From Haplomitrium mnioides (lineage: Eukaryota > Marchantiophyta > Haplomitriopsida > Calobryales), in NCBI GenBank assembly GCA_049999725.1, contig JBNGIS010019756.1, positions 1-35,012 of the forward strand: a stretch of DNA of 35,012 bases, read 5' to 3'. The position numbers and the translations under genes are program-made. Positions 1-8,989 of this stretch are shown in pieces. How positions within the stretch are numbered: position 1 is the first letter of the stretch; the number at the start of each line of letters is the position of its first letter. Under the pieces are notes generated by a model, which had not been told where the DNA came from, searched no databases, and saw only the letters and a program-made list of their open reading frames with translations.

Positions 1-46
<46 letters not shown>
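1..46. repeat. (TC)n microsatellite at the window edge
   Basis: An uninterrupted run of 23 TC units starts at the first base, so its true left end lies outside the window. A second, longer TC/CT array sits at 1327-1513, and the gypsy gag relic A1 lies between the two. Such arrays are common slippage products, and no function is implied. Confidence 0.97.
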
Positions 47-51
<5 letters not shown>

Positions 52-214
52 TTAGAGAATCCTTCCATCATTCTTCTTCTTTTCACACCTCCACTTCGAA
101 TGATCGGTTCACCATAGATTCTTGACCTCCAATCCAACCGCCTGGACCCAAAAAATCAAAATATTTTGTGGGTTTGAATTTTGAATTTTAATTTCAAGGC
201 CAAGCTAGAGGAAG

Positions 215-1070
215 TTACTTCTAAGATAAATGACTAGATTACCAACTTACGGATCCAAATGGTCAATTGAGCTTCTGCACCATCTCTAAACTCTACTCCT
301 TCCAATGTCTCATGTATGAGGTGTTACCCACAACACTCTCCCTAAGAGGCCTGCCCTTCAAGCTCATGGTGTGATATTTGTCTTTCCTTAGATCATGCCA
401 AAAACGCTTGTCCTATTTTGCATTCAATCAAGGCTGTCACAACGCAATCAACTTTGGAAGCAAATCAGACCACAGTTCAGCTTATTCTTCCGCTTCTAGT
501 CTCCCAACCACCTGCTTGGCCAGCTCACTTGAATTATCAGGCTTCAAAGCAAGCTTATCACACATCATATCCCATTCATCTCCCTAAATTCCAATTTCAG
601 CCCCCTCATCCTCCTCTTAGACAAGGTTGCTACAATTGCAATTATGCATACCAAATTGATCAAAAGTGTTCTCATCCCCACACACAACAATATTGTCATG
701 GACAAAGCCAATGCATATCTCAATTGTCTTTTTTTCAATATCATCCACAGCCAAGATCTTATCAGCCAAGATAGAATCAAGGACATATTGAGGAGTAGGC
801 TACTTATAATCCTCCTCCTCCACAGATTACCTATTATCAGCCTCAACATATTGCCCATCCTACAATGATGCAACCACAATCGACTATGCCACCTCAAACG
901 CAAAACATTCTTGCTCCAGCTATCACTCGTCTCCTTCCTCTACTAACACCTTTGCCTAATCCAAATGTGCAAAATTTGAATCAAGTAAGAAATTGTTCTT
1001 GCCAATATAACTTTACGATTTGGAGCAGAATTACAACATTCAAGATCTGCTCTAAGTGCTTATTCCATTA
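215..1070 (+). pseudogene. Degenerate gag (nucleocapsid part) of A1
   Basis: Gag would form the particle and bind the element RNA. The frame read from about 215 is broken by several stops and has no convincing start. At 370-411 it encodes a retroviral-type zinc knuckle (CX2CX4HX4C: Cys codons at 370, 379 and 409, His at 394). Downstream, residues rich in Pro, Gln, Tyr and Met (about 740-930, with a PPPP run) resemble the low-complexity tail of plant gypsy Gag proteins. The same knuckle with the same spacing occurs in A3 (32319-32360). Shared spacing in two diverged copies supports real coding ancestry. No product is expected now. Lineage within gypsy is inferred from A2 (Athila/Tat-like), not from this fragment. 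Confidence 0.65.
370..411 (+). other. CCHC zinc-knuckle codons, A1 gag
   Basis: Fourteen codons read C-D-I-C-L-S-L-D-H-A-K-N-A-C, which is the CX2CX4HX4C spacing of retroelement nucleocapsid proteins. All four zinc ligands are intact although the surrounding frame is degenerate. Confidence 0.75.
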
Positions 1071-1323
1071 ACAGTCTTTGTATTTCTCTATTTACCACAC
1101 CTACTACCATGGGCCTCTTCTCATCATTCATTTGGATTCATCTACTAGTCCACCTCATTCCCAACTCTACTTTCACCATTTTCAGCTTTTGGCCTATATT
1201 CCTCAACATTCTCCTTAACTTACACCTCCCTCCACTGTCCCACTTCTGGTATCCAGCATTGACCAGGTACTGCCATATGTCTCAGACTCAATAGTTAAAC
1301 TCCTCTGGACTCAAAAATCAGAG

Positions 1324-1326
<3 letters not shown>

Positions 1327-1371
<45 letters not shown>

Positions 1372-1471
1372 NNNNNNNNNNNNNNNNNNNNNNNNNNNNN
1401 NNNNNNNNNNNNNNNNNNNNNNNNNNNNNNNNNNNNNNNNNNNNNNNNNNNNNNNNNNNNNNNNNNNNNNN

Positions 1472-1513
<42 letters not shown>
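1327..1513. repeat. (CT)n microsatellite with unsized gap
   Basis: There are 45 bp of CT repeat (1327-1371), then 100 N (1372-1471), then 42 bp of CT repeat (1472-1513). The gap sits exactly inside the array, so assembly through the simple repeat failed and the true length is unknown. The long Arg-Glu alternating minus-strand frame across it is only a translation of the repeat. Confidence 0.95.
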
Positions 1514-1516
<3 letters not shown>

Positions 1517-1592
1517 TGGCTCTACTTTGATTATGATGTTTTCCAAAATCTAGAACAACGAACTTCTAATGTGACTCTTGGCCAATTATTGA

Positions 1593-1597
1593 AAATG
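1593..1597 (+). repeat. Left copy of E1 target-site duplication (AAATG)
   Basis: AAATG lies directly before the first base of the E1 5' LTR, and the same five bases follow the 3' LTR at 8477-8481. Five bp is the usual duplication size for copia integrases. The exact end of the 3' LTR is ambiguous by two bases, so the duplication is likely rather than certain. Confidence 0.6.
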
Positions 1598-1775
1598 TGT
1601 AGCAATCTAGTCTAACCCTTGATTAACTAGAACTAAACCCTACTTGAGTTAGTTGTGTAGGTAGCTAAAACTACCTCTAACATATATATCCATGTGTATT
1701 ATTCTATCATAATAATCTATGTTCATGTATGTGGAGGTTGAGAAGAATTGTTACTTGCCTACATTTCATAATACA
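1598..1775 (+). repeat. E1 5' LTR
   Basis: This 178-bp direct repeat of 8301-8476 begins TGTAGCAATC and ends CATAATACA, so it has the canonical TG...CA termini. A TATA-like ACATATATATCC (about 1680) lies in its middle and could have been the promoter. Identity to the 3' LTR is about 88 percent by hand alignment without gaps. Confidence 0.92.
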
Positions 1776-2517
1776 TTTTCAGCACACACTTAATTTATAT
1801 ATATTTTGATACCTTCTTAAAACAATATCAGCATTGGAAATTTATGGCCTAAAATTTGTGTATTCACAACGAACGAGTGGAACTAGCTTGCTGCATATAT
1901 CAACTGATTTATGACCATGGCTGATTGATGCACTATGTGGAAAATTCCTCATTTTATTTAGAATCTCAAAATTCAAGACCTTAAGATAAGATCTTGCTTA
2001 CATCTTTATTTTTCTAAGAAAACTAGTTATCTAATTTTGGTTATGATGTTTCTAATTCTTCTATTTTGTTTCTAATATTTCTAACCTCTTTTGCAAACTT
2101 TTCACATTTATTTAACTGCCTACTTAATTGAGCAAAACTAAACTCATATCAACCATAGAAATATTTTCCTCTAATCAGCATACTCATTTTTGTTTCTAAT
2201 TCAATGATTATTGAAACACACAATTTTACTAAGTATAGAAACTGAATATAAGAGATATGTTCACACATTTAAAGTAACATTTCAAAAAAATTGTAGAGTA
2301 TAACCTCTAGATCATTCATGTTTCTCATCAACACCTCTAAGACTTATAGAATGTGATTTTGTCATCACAATCCACCATAGTTCTTCCAACATGAGCCATC
2401 CTTGTTTTTATTTCAAACAATATTAGCAATTCTACCTATCTTCCAACTCATCTAATATTAAAAAATCTAATCTACCTACTTCAGAGATCACCTTAAACAT
2501 TTGACATTTTATACAAT
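1776..2517 (+). other. E1 untranslated leader
   Basis: About 740 bp of AT-rich sequence lie between the 5' LTR and the first gag-like ATG. It has no frame resembling a known protein. I could not identify a convincing tRNA primer-binding site next to the LTR, where the sequence reads TTTTCAGCACACAC. The primer site may be mutated, or a non-Met primer may have been used. Confidence 0.6.
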
Positions 2518-3420
2518 ATGAATCCTATAGAAAATCTCAATTTTAAAGACTTGGGAATAGATGGGTCAAATTACCTTTCATGGAGCCTTGATATAGAGGC
2601 TCACGCTAAAGGTCTTTAAGATACTATTCTTACCGATGAAGGTTCCAACCTACAGGACAAAGCCAAGGCATTAATATTTATGAGACACCATTTTTAAAAA
2701 TACGTTAAAACACAATATCTCAATGAATATAATCCCAAAAGGTTATGGAATGAGTTAAAAACAAGATTCAATCATATGAGAATTATTTCCTTGCGTGCTT
2801 GCCATGAGTGGATCAATTTATGAGTCTAGGATTACCAAATAGTGGCAGAGTATAACAATGAGTTATTCTGGACTGTCTCCCAACTTGCTATTTGCAAACA
2901 TCCATTGGATGATCTTGAGCAAATCAAGAAAACCTTATCTACATTTCATGCCATCAATTTGGTGTGGCAGCACAATATAGAAATATGAATTTCAATCAAT
3001 ACCTACAACTTATCGCTCACGTGTTGGTAGCTGAAAAACATCAAATTCTACTCTTAGAAAATTCTTAGTTGACGCCACTTGGAACCGTGCCAACGCCAAC
3101 ACCACCTGCCATGTCATCAACATATAGTATCAATTCAAATCGAAGAAATGTCAGGGGGAGAGGCACATATAGAGGAAGAGGTGCACGTTTTTAGGACACA
3201 AGAAGAAGCTCCTCCTTTAGAGAGAGAAATGTAGGCCAAATGAAAAACAATCCAAGATGGCAAAATAGAAATACTTACCGGAGACGAGGTCGAGGAGGAA
3301 ATACCTTTAGAGCTCCATTCAATGAGAATGTGACCTCCCTGAAATGTCATCGATGTTGACTTAAAAAAAAATCTAGAAGAGATTGTCGAGTAATTGCACA
3401 TTTGCCAAACTATACACAAA
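2518..3420 (+). pseudogene. E1 gag pseudogene
   Basis: The frame starting at the ATG of 2518 encodes a copia-type Gag N-terminus. It includes LGIDGSNYLSWSLDIEAH, a W-rich motif typical of the plant copia Gag (DUF4219/UBN2-like) family. It continues through a region resembling NEYNPKRLWNELKTRF. A basic Arg/Gly tract follows at about 3145-3190 (RGRGTYRGRG) and again near 3280, as expected before the nucleocapsid knuckle. Stops interrupt the frame near 2618, 2695 and 2820, and frameshifts occur in the C-terminal half. The zinc knuckle at 3345-3386 is broken. Gag would package element RNA, but no functional product is possible here. Confidence 0.8.
3345..3386 (+). other. Broken zinc knuckle of E1 gag
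   Basis: Fourteen codons retain C-x2-C and the final Cys (CHRC ... RRDC). The position after the second Cys is a TGA stop and the expected His is Lys, next to a run of nine A. The spacing still matches the CX2CX4HX4C family. Confidence 0.7.
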
Positions 3421-3489
3421 TCAATTAAACACTACAATGACAAAAAAACAAGGAAATTTCTTGGAATAAATCAAGATCTTACAAAGTGC

Positions 3490-3940
3490 ATAAGTGTAGC
3501 GATCTTATGAGAATCTCATGTTGTTGAGTATGTAAATGAAATGCTTCCTTTGAATGAACGAGTAACCTACATCATAGACAGTGGCACATCACACTCTATT
3601 TTAAGAAATAAGAAATATTTTTCATCTATTACACCAAACAATATGACCATAACTACCATTAGAGGTTAGAAGCCAATAGAGAAAGGCCATGGCCCAACCA
3701 CAGTTATATTTCCCAGAGGTACAACTATCCATATAACCACTGCCACATTTGCACCTACAGCCACACGCAACTTGATTAGCTTTCAAGATATATAAGCAAA
3801 TCAACTACACATACATACTGATAATCAACAACAAAGAGAAGTCCTCAACATTATTCAAAAAAATTCTCATGGTATACATATTAAAGAGACATTACTTGCA
3901 CAACCCTTTGGTCTGTATGTGACACAAATACATACATACT
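3490..3940 (+). pseudogene. E1 aspartic protease pseudogene
   Basis: The codons at 3571-3600 read IIDSGTSHSI, the active-site motif of copia aspartic proteases (catalytic Asp at 3577-3579 in DSG). In the family this enzyme cleaves the Gag-Pol polyprotein. Downstream residues (a PTTVIFPRGTTI-like stretch, then ATRNLISFQDI) match the usual beta-strand region and the N-L-I-S motif near the domain end. A stop follows ITTIRG at about 3668 and others occur later, so the frame is not continuous with integrase. The active site itself is intact. Confidence 0.82.
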
Positions 3941-3954
3941 AAGCCAAGAAGACT

Positions 3955-5060
3955 GTAATAGACATTACAACATTATGGCATAGTAGACTAGGACACCGAA
4001 GAACCACTATGCACACAAGATTCCCTCACAACTCAGCTAGCATACCACCCACTGCACGTACACATGTCTAGCTTGCTCACAAGGAAAATTTTCTACACAT
4101 CCAGCTATATAAAAAATGATCCATACCACTCCTAATTTTTTGGAGCAATTCAATGCGGATGTTTGTGGTCCCATTGAACCATCTAATGGATTATTTAGAT
4201 TTTTTGTACTTTTAATCGACTACTCCACTAAATGGTCACACGTCTCATTGTTGTTGACTAAAAAACTAGTCTTTCCATGCCTTCTAGTGAATATCCTTAA
4301 TATTTTCAGAATATTCAGCTAAGACTTTACAAGTTAATGGAGCAAGAGAATTCATCTTAAAAACTTTTGATGATTTTTATCTCATATCAGGCATAGAAGC
4401 CCAATACCCTATGCCCTATGTACACTTTCAAAATGGTATAGTGGAATTTGCTGTAAAACGACTGCGACTGATTGCACATCCATTATTAATGAACATACGA
4501 CTCCCTATGCCCTATGTACACTTTCAAAATGGTATAGTGGAATCTATTGTAAAATGACTGCGATTGATTGCACGTCCATTATTAATGAACATACGACTCC
4601 TAGCTACGACATGGGGTTATGCAGTACTTCACGCATCCGCATTATAACAATACAAACCTTCAACATTCAATTTGCTCTCTCCACATCACCTAGCATTTGG
4701 TTTACCCCTAGATGTCTCACATCTACGAACCTTTGGATGCCAAGTCCTAGTTCCAATTTTGAGCCCTAAACATACAAAAAATGGGCCCCCAATGCCAAAA
4801 AAAGATATATATTGGTTTTGAATCTCCATCCATATTCAAATTCTTAGAACCAAGTACTAGGGATGTTTAAAGAGCTAGATTCTAAGACTGCCATTTCTTC
4901 AAAGATATTTATTTACCTTTAGAAACAGAACAAAGTTCAGATACTATAAACAATCCTAAACTAGTCTAGAAAACCAAGAATATATTTCTGAATTTTCCTC
5001 AAACCCGAAAAACAGAAGTTGAGGTCTAATGTATCTTGCATCTACATTAGATCTTAGAGA
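3955..5060 (+). pseudogene. E1 integrase pseudogene with internal duplication
   Basis: The integrase remnant starts with a GAG-pre-integrase motif (LWHSRLGHRR, about 3974-4003) and a CLACSQGK-like zinc-binding end near 4065-4085. The catalytic core follows at about 4116-4620: FNADVCGPIEP holds the first Asp and LIDYSTKW follows. The segment expected to carry the second Asp reads QVNGAREF, so that Asp appears to be Gly. The Glu of HFQNGIVE is present, twice, because of a 96-bp tandem duplication (4410-4601). The WGYAVLHA motif and a GFESPSI...LEPSTRD-type C-terminal region (about 4817-4920) complete it. There are many stops and frameshifts. The enzyme would have inserted element cDNA, but this copy is dead. 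Confidence 0.85.
4410..4601 (+). repeat. 96-bp tandem duplication inside E1 integrase
   Basis: Two head-to-tail 96-bp units (4410-4505 and 4506-4601) each encode MPYVHFQNGIVE through RPLLMN. Only a handful of bases differ, for example TTTGCTGTAAAAC versus TCTATTGTAAAAT. Ninety-six bp is 32 codons, so the frame was preserved. Other copia integrases have one such segment. Confidence 0.93.
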
Positions 5061-5131
5061 AACTAGGAGATGCACTCAATGATGCTGCAAATGTATCAAG
5101 GTCACATATTAATGCAGTTAATGTCCTTGGA

Positions 5132-5757
5132 ATGGTGCAGCCTACTAAGGAAATGGTAGTGGACACCATACCAAGAACTAAGAGAAGTTGCTCTCTAGGA
5201 TCTAAAGATATCCATCCCAAAGAGAGACAAAGTCTGATGCATATAATGGAACTTACTCATGTTCATAAACCTGTTGAACCTGAAATACTTCCTTTCCATG
5301 ATAATAAGGAAATTTCCATTCGGTATATGCATACAAGGAAGGTATGGTCCAAAGAAAATACTACCATCGATGATCACTTTGCATTCTTAATATCACAAGA
5401 AACTAGTGGTGATCTCTCTGATACACTTATAGTTCAAGAAGCACAAAAGAGAAGTGATTGGACCAAATGGGAGGAGACCATTAATTCTGAATTGAATTCA
5501 CTTATAAAGAGACAAGTCTTTGGCCCTATAATATCTGCATGAGCATATACAAATTTTGTGAGATACAAATTTTTCTTTGTGAAGAAAAGAAATGCACAAG
5601 GTGAAGTGGTTGCATACAAAGCCATAGCACAAATATATTTGATTGCTTTTGCATTGATTAATAAGCTAGTCATGCATATGATGGATGTAGTGACTACTTA
5701 TCTATATGGCACAATGGATACATAAGTTTATATGGTGGCACCCTCCAAATTACTCAG
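5132..5757 (+). pseudogene. E1 reverse transcriptase, N-terminal part
   Basis: A frame beginning near 5132 runs through the integrase-RT linker into DWTKWEETINSELNSL and KRQVFGPI, the conserved start of the copia RVT_2 domain. It then continues, after a TGA at about 5540, with YKFFFVKKRNAQGEVVAYKA. The segment that usually follows is shortened compared with the family, and the frame resumes at MHMMDVVTTYLYG (about 5671-5709), which holds the TAYLYG-like palm motif. The sequence after this motif departs from the family at about 5758. The RT half that carries YVDD lies beyond an extra 460-bp segment. Confidence 0.83.
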
Positions 5758-6215
5758 ATGAGTAGTATTTCATATTGAGGGGGAAAAGTAAAAAAAAAAA
5801 AACAATGCTTATTACTTGCTGGAATTCAAAAAATAAAAAAAAATTGGGCAAAGAGGGACCTATTGTCCCACATACCAAAGCACGACAAGCCAAACTCATA
5901 TGCCTTTACTCAACGACGTCTCTCAGCCTTTAGCTAACATGACCACTCAGTCTATAGCTAATGGAAATTCCAGTGGGACTCCTATTGAGCATTGGAAAGA
6001 ACACCAAAAACAGCCACAATCTATTGTCTCGCATTAACATAGTGTGCTTTACACACCAAGTCAGCCTTTAGCTGATACAATTCCTAGTGGAGCTCCTATT
6101 TAGCACTCGAAGAGGCCACACATAGAAAATGTGTTACAAGTTTTCTAGGACATTGAAAGACATGTACTTAAGAAAGCCCAAAAAGACAACAACATAAAGG
6201 CCTTTGCATTATAGG
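5758..6215 (+). other. Extra 460-bp segment splitting E1 RT
   Basis: In copia RT the YLYG region is followed within some tens of codons by the SLYGLK motif. Here about 460 bp intervene before RSIYGLK (6218). From an ATG at 5900 one frame reads into RSIYGLK with four stops. It contains two related peptides, SQPLANMTTQSIANG...SGTPIEHWKE (5929-5998) and SQPLADTIPSGAPI (6062-6103). The left side (5785-5840) is A-rich. It could be a linker segment displaced by template switching, or an unrelated insertion. I do not recognise it. Confidence 0.6.
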
Positions 6216-6575
6216 TGCTACGCTCAATCTATGGCTTAAAATAGACTGGTAAAATCTGGTATAAGAGATTCAAGGCTGAGATGCTCACCTTAAACTTCAT
6301 TGATGAAGATATAGCCCCATGTCTATTCCTCAAACAAGAGGGCAAGGAATTTATCATTTTGTCTATATATGTGGATGATATAACTATCCTAGGAAGTGCA
6401 TCCTTGATTACAAAAACAATCTCTATACTAAAAGGCATCTTTGATATGAAAGATATTGGTTAGCCAAGTTACTGTCTTGGCATACAGTATGAATACCTAC
6501 CCAAAGGCATATTGATACATCAATCAACCTATAAGAAAAAGATTCTACAACAATTTATTATGCAAAATACACCCA
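6216..6575 (+). pseudogene. E1 reverse transcriptase, C-terminal part (YVDD)
   Basis: RSIYGLK, a stop, then TGKIWYKRFKAEMLTLNFIDEDIAPCLF are followed by IYVDDITILG, with the catalytic YVDD at 6368-6379. FDMKDIG, LGIQYEYLPKGILIHQSTY and KKKILQQF follow in the usual order of the copia RVT_2 C-terminal half. In the family this makes cDNA from element RNA. Stops occur at about 6239 and 6461. The catalytic aspartate pair is intact, but its domain is cut off from the N-terminal half by the extra segment at 5758-6215. Confidence 0.88.
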
Positions 6576-7375
6576 TTGAGCACTACTATAGATTTGAGAA
6601 CTTTTGACATATTGAAGTACATGTTTACAAAGCGAAGAGAAAATGAACCAACCTTTGGATCTAAAAAACCCTATCTATTGATGATAGAAGTACTGCTGTA
6701 TTTGGCCAAGCAGACCAGACCAGACACTAGCTTTGCAGCCAGCCTTCTAGCAAGGCATAGTTCTCAACCAATTATTCAACATTGGAACGGTGTCAAAAGA
6801 GTATTGAGATACCTACATGGAACTATAGATATAAGATTATACTTTCCCAAAGACATGAGTACAACTATTACTGGTTATGCAGACGCAAGATGTTTGTCTG
6901 ATTTTGAAGATGCTTAATCCCAAACGGGATATGTGTTTCTTCAAGACACAGCTGCTATTTTTTGGAAAAGCATTAAACAATCCCTCACAACCACATCCTC
7001 AAATCACGCAAAGATCATTGCTTTATATGAAGCCACTAGAGAGTGTGTATGGCTCAGAATTATGATTAAGCACATTCACACAAATACATGCCAACCAATC
7101 CCTACAGAGCCTAAGATTATATATGCGTATAATAAAATCAAATAACATAGGGCTTCCTCAAAGGTGAAAGGATAAAACATATTGCTATGAAATTGTTCTA
7201 CACCCATGAGCAACATAGTGACAAGATCAAAGTTGAATGGATCCCCACAATCCAAACCAAAGCAAATCTGTTTACTAAGCCTTTGCCACCATCACTTCAC
7301 AAAGATAATACCCTAGGCATTGGCCTGAGGAAATTATCAACACTATTGAATCAAGGACCTAAACATCATCAATAG
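6576..7375 (+). pseudogene. E1 RNase H pseudogene
   Basis: The frame from about 6680 encodes VLLYLAKQTRPDTSFAAS and HWNGVKRVLRYLHGT, the RT connection. The RNase H region follows: GYADARCLSD (first Asp), a TAA, SQTGYVFL, TSSNHAKIIAL (the expected Glu of HAEI is Lys), and EATRECVWLR. The usual YEDN motif is replaced by YAYNK, and the end has FYTHE and ANLFTKPLPPS (7248-7286). The domain would degrade the RNA strand during reverse transcription. At least two of its catalytic acidic residues appear to be lost. It ends near 7375. Confidence 0.85.
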
Positions 7376-8288
7376 CATTTTTTACTAAGGAATACTTATC
7401 TTTTCTGAGTACATTGTTGACAAATTACAGCAATCTACCTCCCAGCATCAATAGCCGTAGTACATATCAAGTCAACCACCAGCTCATATTTTATAGATGG
7501 AACCAGCGCCATATTCAACACAAAAAGAGGATCCTATCACTACTCAAGGACTCAAGAACACAGAAGTAATTATCTTTTTCTTGTAGCAGATCAACAACAT
7601 TGCTGAATATTTTGATGACATTCAGTTCTTTGAATACTTCTAATCAAGTCTTTAGCTCGCAACAACAAACTTCAATTCTATTCAGCCAGAGTTCCCATTC
7701 GACCTATCTATGTTTTAACTTGTATCCAACAGTGCTTTCGACGATCTATCCCATTCCAAGAAAAAAATTCAACAATGAAGATGAGCTCCTTACAGAGAGT
7801 CATTTTTCACTAGCGACAACATTTTTGATTAAGGGGGAGTACTTCTTTCAACAAACACTTCGTGTTCGATTTGCAACATATATTTGTCATCGACGTAATA
7901 CTCTTTGCCCCGCAACTTTCTGCCATTTGACAATCGCCATCATCTGACTGCGTTCACGAATTGAGCCGCAAAGCCCCCACTCGCGCAGCTGTTTTCTCTA
8001 CAAAAACCTTATTTTTCCAAAATATTATACTTCCAAAAAAAAGGTCTCGATTTTTTTTCATTTGTGTTTTCACTCCTATCCCTATTTACATATTTCATGT
8101 ATCCTTACGATATATCTAGAATAAAATTTTGCATTTTTTTATATGACCCACACATCCATTTAAGGGTTGTGGAGCTCTTTCCCTTGGAGCACAAAGAAGG
8201 GTCTTAATGAGAGCAAGCCCAAAATTGTTGAAGGCCATATGGGGTTAGCACTTGCTCTAAATTGTGGTTGATGGTTTCCCGTACATAA
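7376..8288 (+). other. E1 3' non-coding region
   Basis: About 900 bp between RNase H and the 3' polypurine tract have no pol domain. There is a purine-rich AAGGGGGAGT at 7831-7840. Sequence at 8170-8220 (CTCTTTCCCTTGG ... GTCTTAATGAGAGCAAGCCC) recalls the conserved 3' untranslated motif of many plant copia elements (TACTCTTTTTCCC ... TTTAATGAGGCA). Element D carries the same kind of motif in reverse at 34285-34340. Confidence 0.65.
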
Positions 8289-8300
8289 ACCGAGGGGGAG
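8289..8300 (+). promoter_or_regulatory. E1 polypurine tract
   Basis: ACCGAGGGGGAG lies directly against the first TG of the 3' LTR. This is where the plus-strand primer would be cut during reverse transcription. It also fixes the LTR start at 8301. Confidence 0.88.
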
Positions 8301-8476
8301 TGTTATAATTTATTCTAGCCCTTGATTAACTAGAACTAAACCCTAGTTGATCTAGTTCTATAGGTAGCTAGAACTACCTCCAACATATATATCCATGTGT
8401 ATTATTCTATCAAAAAAATATATGTGTATGTGTGTGGAAGTTGAGAAGAATTGTTAATTGCCTACATTTCATAATA
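8301..8476 (+). repeat. E1 3' LTR
   Basis: The repeat begins TGTTATAATTT right after the polypurine tract and matches 1598-1773 base for base in length. Its end (CATAATA, then AAATG) lacks the CA seen in the 5' LTR, so one or two terminal bases have been changed or lost. Confidence 0.92.
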
Positions 8477-8481
8477 AAATG
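8477..8481 (+). repeat. Right copy of E1 target-site duplication (AAATG)
   Basis: AAATG follows the 3' LTR and matches 1593-1597. The following bases CAAGTTTT match 32873-32880 in copy A3, which supports this as the return point into relic A1. Confidence 0.6.
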
Positions 8482-8985
8482 CAAGTTTTTTTTTGCAAAT
8501 CTCTACGTAAACCCCTTATTATTCCTCATCATAAAGTTTGAATTGTTAATTTGGTTAAAGCTCAAAAGTTCCATTTACGAGTGCAAAAAAAGAGATACAC
8601 CCAAGAGACTCAGTATACTACTTTTTCTAGTTCACAAATAGAAGATTGATCATGCAAAGTAACATTGCTTGATAGTTTGGCTACTTCAAAATTGAAATCC
8701 CATGTCGTCCATATGGTATCTTTATTTGATGTTGGTACCTCTATAACAATCCTTTTAATTTTTAGTATTCTTATTCAAAATGCACATTTGGACATAGGTT
8801 TTGCGGTGAAAATCATGACCAAATCTACTATTAGTCTAATTGGATATCCAATTTGTGCATTACAAAAGTCTTTGTTGCTTTTCAGACTTGACGATTGTGT
8901 GAAATTGTTCCATTGAGTGTTGTACAAAATATTCCTACCATTTTCATTGACCAATAATATCTTGTCCACCATATTGTGATCAGCA
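8482..8985 (+). mobile_element. Gypsy relic A1, right half
   Basis: The DNA matches copy A3 from about 32873 to 33265. Shared stretches include GCAAATCTCTACGTAAACCCC, GTTAAAGCTCAAAAGTTCCA and the frame VHMVSLFDVGTS ... IPIQNEHLD-type. The frame contains KIMTKSTI in both copies. The protein segment between gag and RNase H in A3 is not one I can name; it may be a protease-RT spacer. The right edge is uncertain because minus-strand element C begins at about 8990. Confidence 0.75.
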
Positions 8986-8989
8986 TACT

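Larger units (their letters stand above)
47..1597 (+). mobile_element. Gypsy relic A1, left half (gag region)
   Basis: This is the left half of a Ty3-gypsy-like relic (family A). From about 215 to 935 it closely matches 32200-32870 (copy A3) at DNA level. Both copies carry a CCHC knuckle followed by a Pro/Gln/Tyr-rich stretch. The half stops at 1597, where the LTR of copia element E1 begins. The matching continuation resumes at 8482, beyond E1. Family A is called gypsy because A3 and A2 run on into a gypsy RNase H, and A2 into a gypsy integrase. The stretch 935-1597 is absent from A3, so it is either element sequence deleted from A3 or extra sequence here. It includes a CT microsatellite with an assembly gap. 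Confidence 0.75.
1598..8476 (+). mobile_element. Ty1-copia LTR retrotransposon E1, nearly full length, defunct
   Basis: A 6.9-kb element is bounded by two direct LTRs of about 177 bp (1598-1775 and 8301-8476). Its internal order is gag, protease, integrase, RT, RNase H, which is diagnostic of Ty1-copia. Recognisable motifs are DSGTSH (protease), LWHSRLGH (GAG-pre-integrase), a duplicated HFQNGIVE (integrase), YLYG and YVDD (RT), and LFTKPLP (RNase H end). Every domain has stops or frameshifts, so it cannot be autonomous. The LTRs differ at about 22 of 178 aligned positions by hand count, which suggests an old insertion. It inserted into relic A1, splitting it, with candidate AAATG duplications on both sides. 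Confidence 0.93.

Noticed and set aside
565-903. 112-codon minus-strand frame opposite A1 gag
   Set aside because: The plus strand has the CCHC knuckle and Gln/Pro-rich tail conserved in A3. The minus frame is its shadow.
1-1513. TC arrays at 1-46 and 1327-1513 as a pair of LTRs or target duplications
   Set aside because: They are pure dinucleotide repeats without shared unique sequence. Their flanks differ.
1295-1546. Minus-strand frame of alternating Arg and Glu
   Set aside because: It is only a translation of the CT microsatellite and crosses 100 N.
3622-3804. 60-codon Cys-rich minus-strand frame
   Set aside because: It lies opposite the E1 protease, which has a clear DSGTSH motif on the plus strand. 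The Cys content is a by-product of that sequence.
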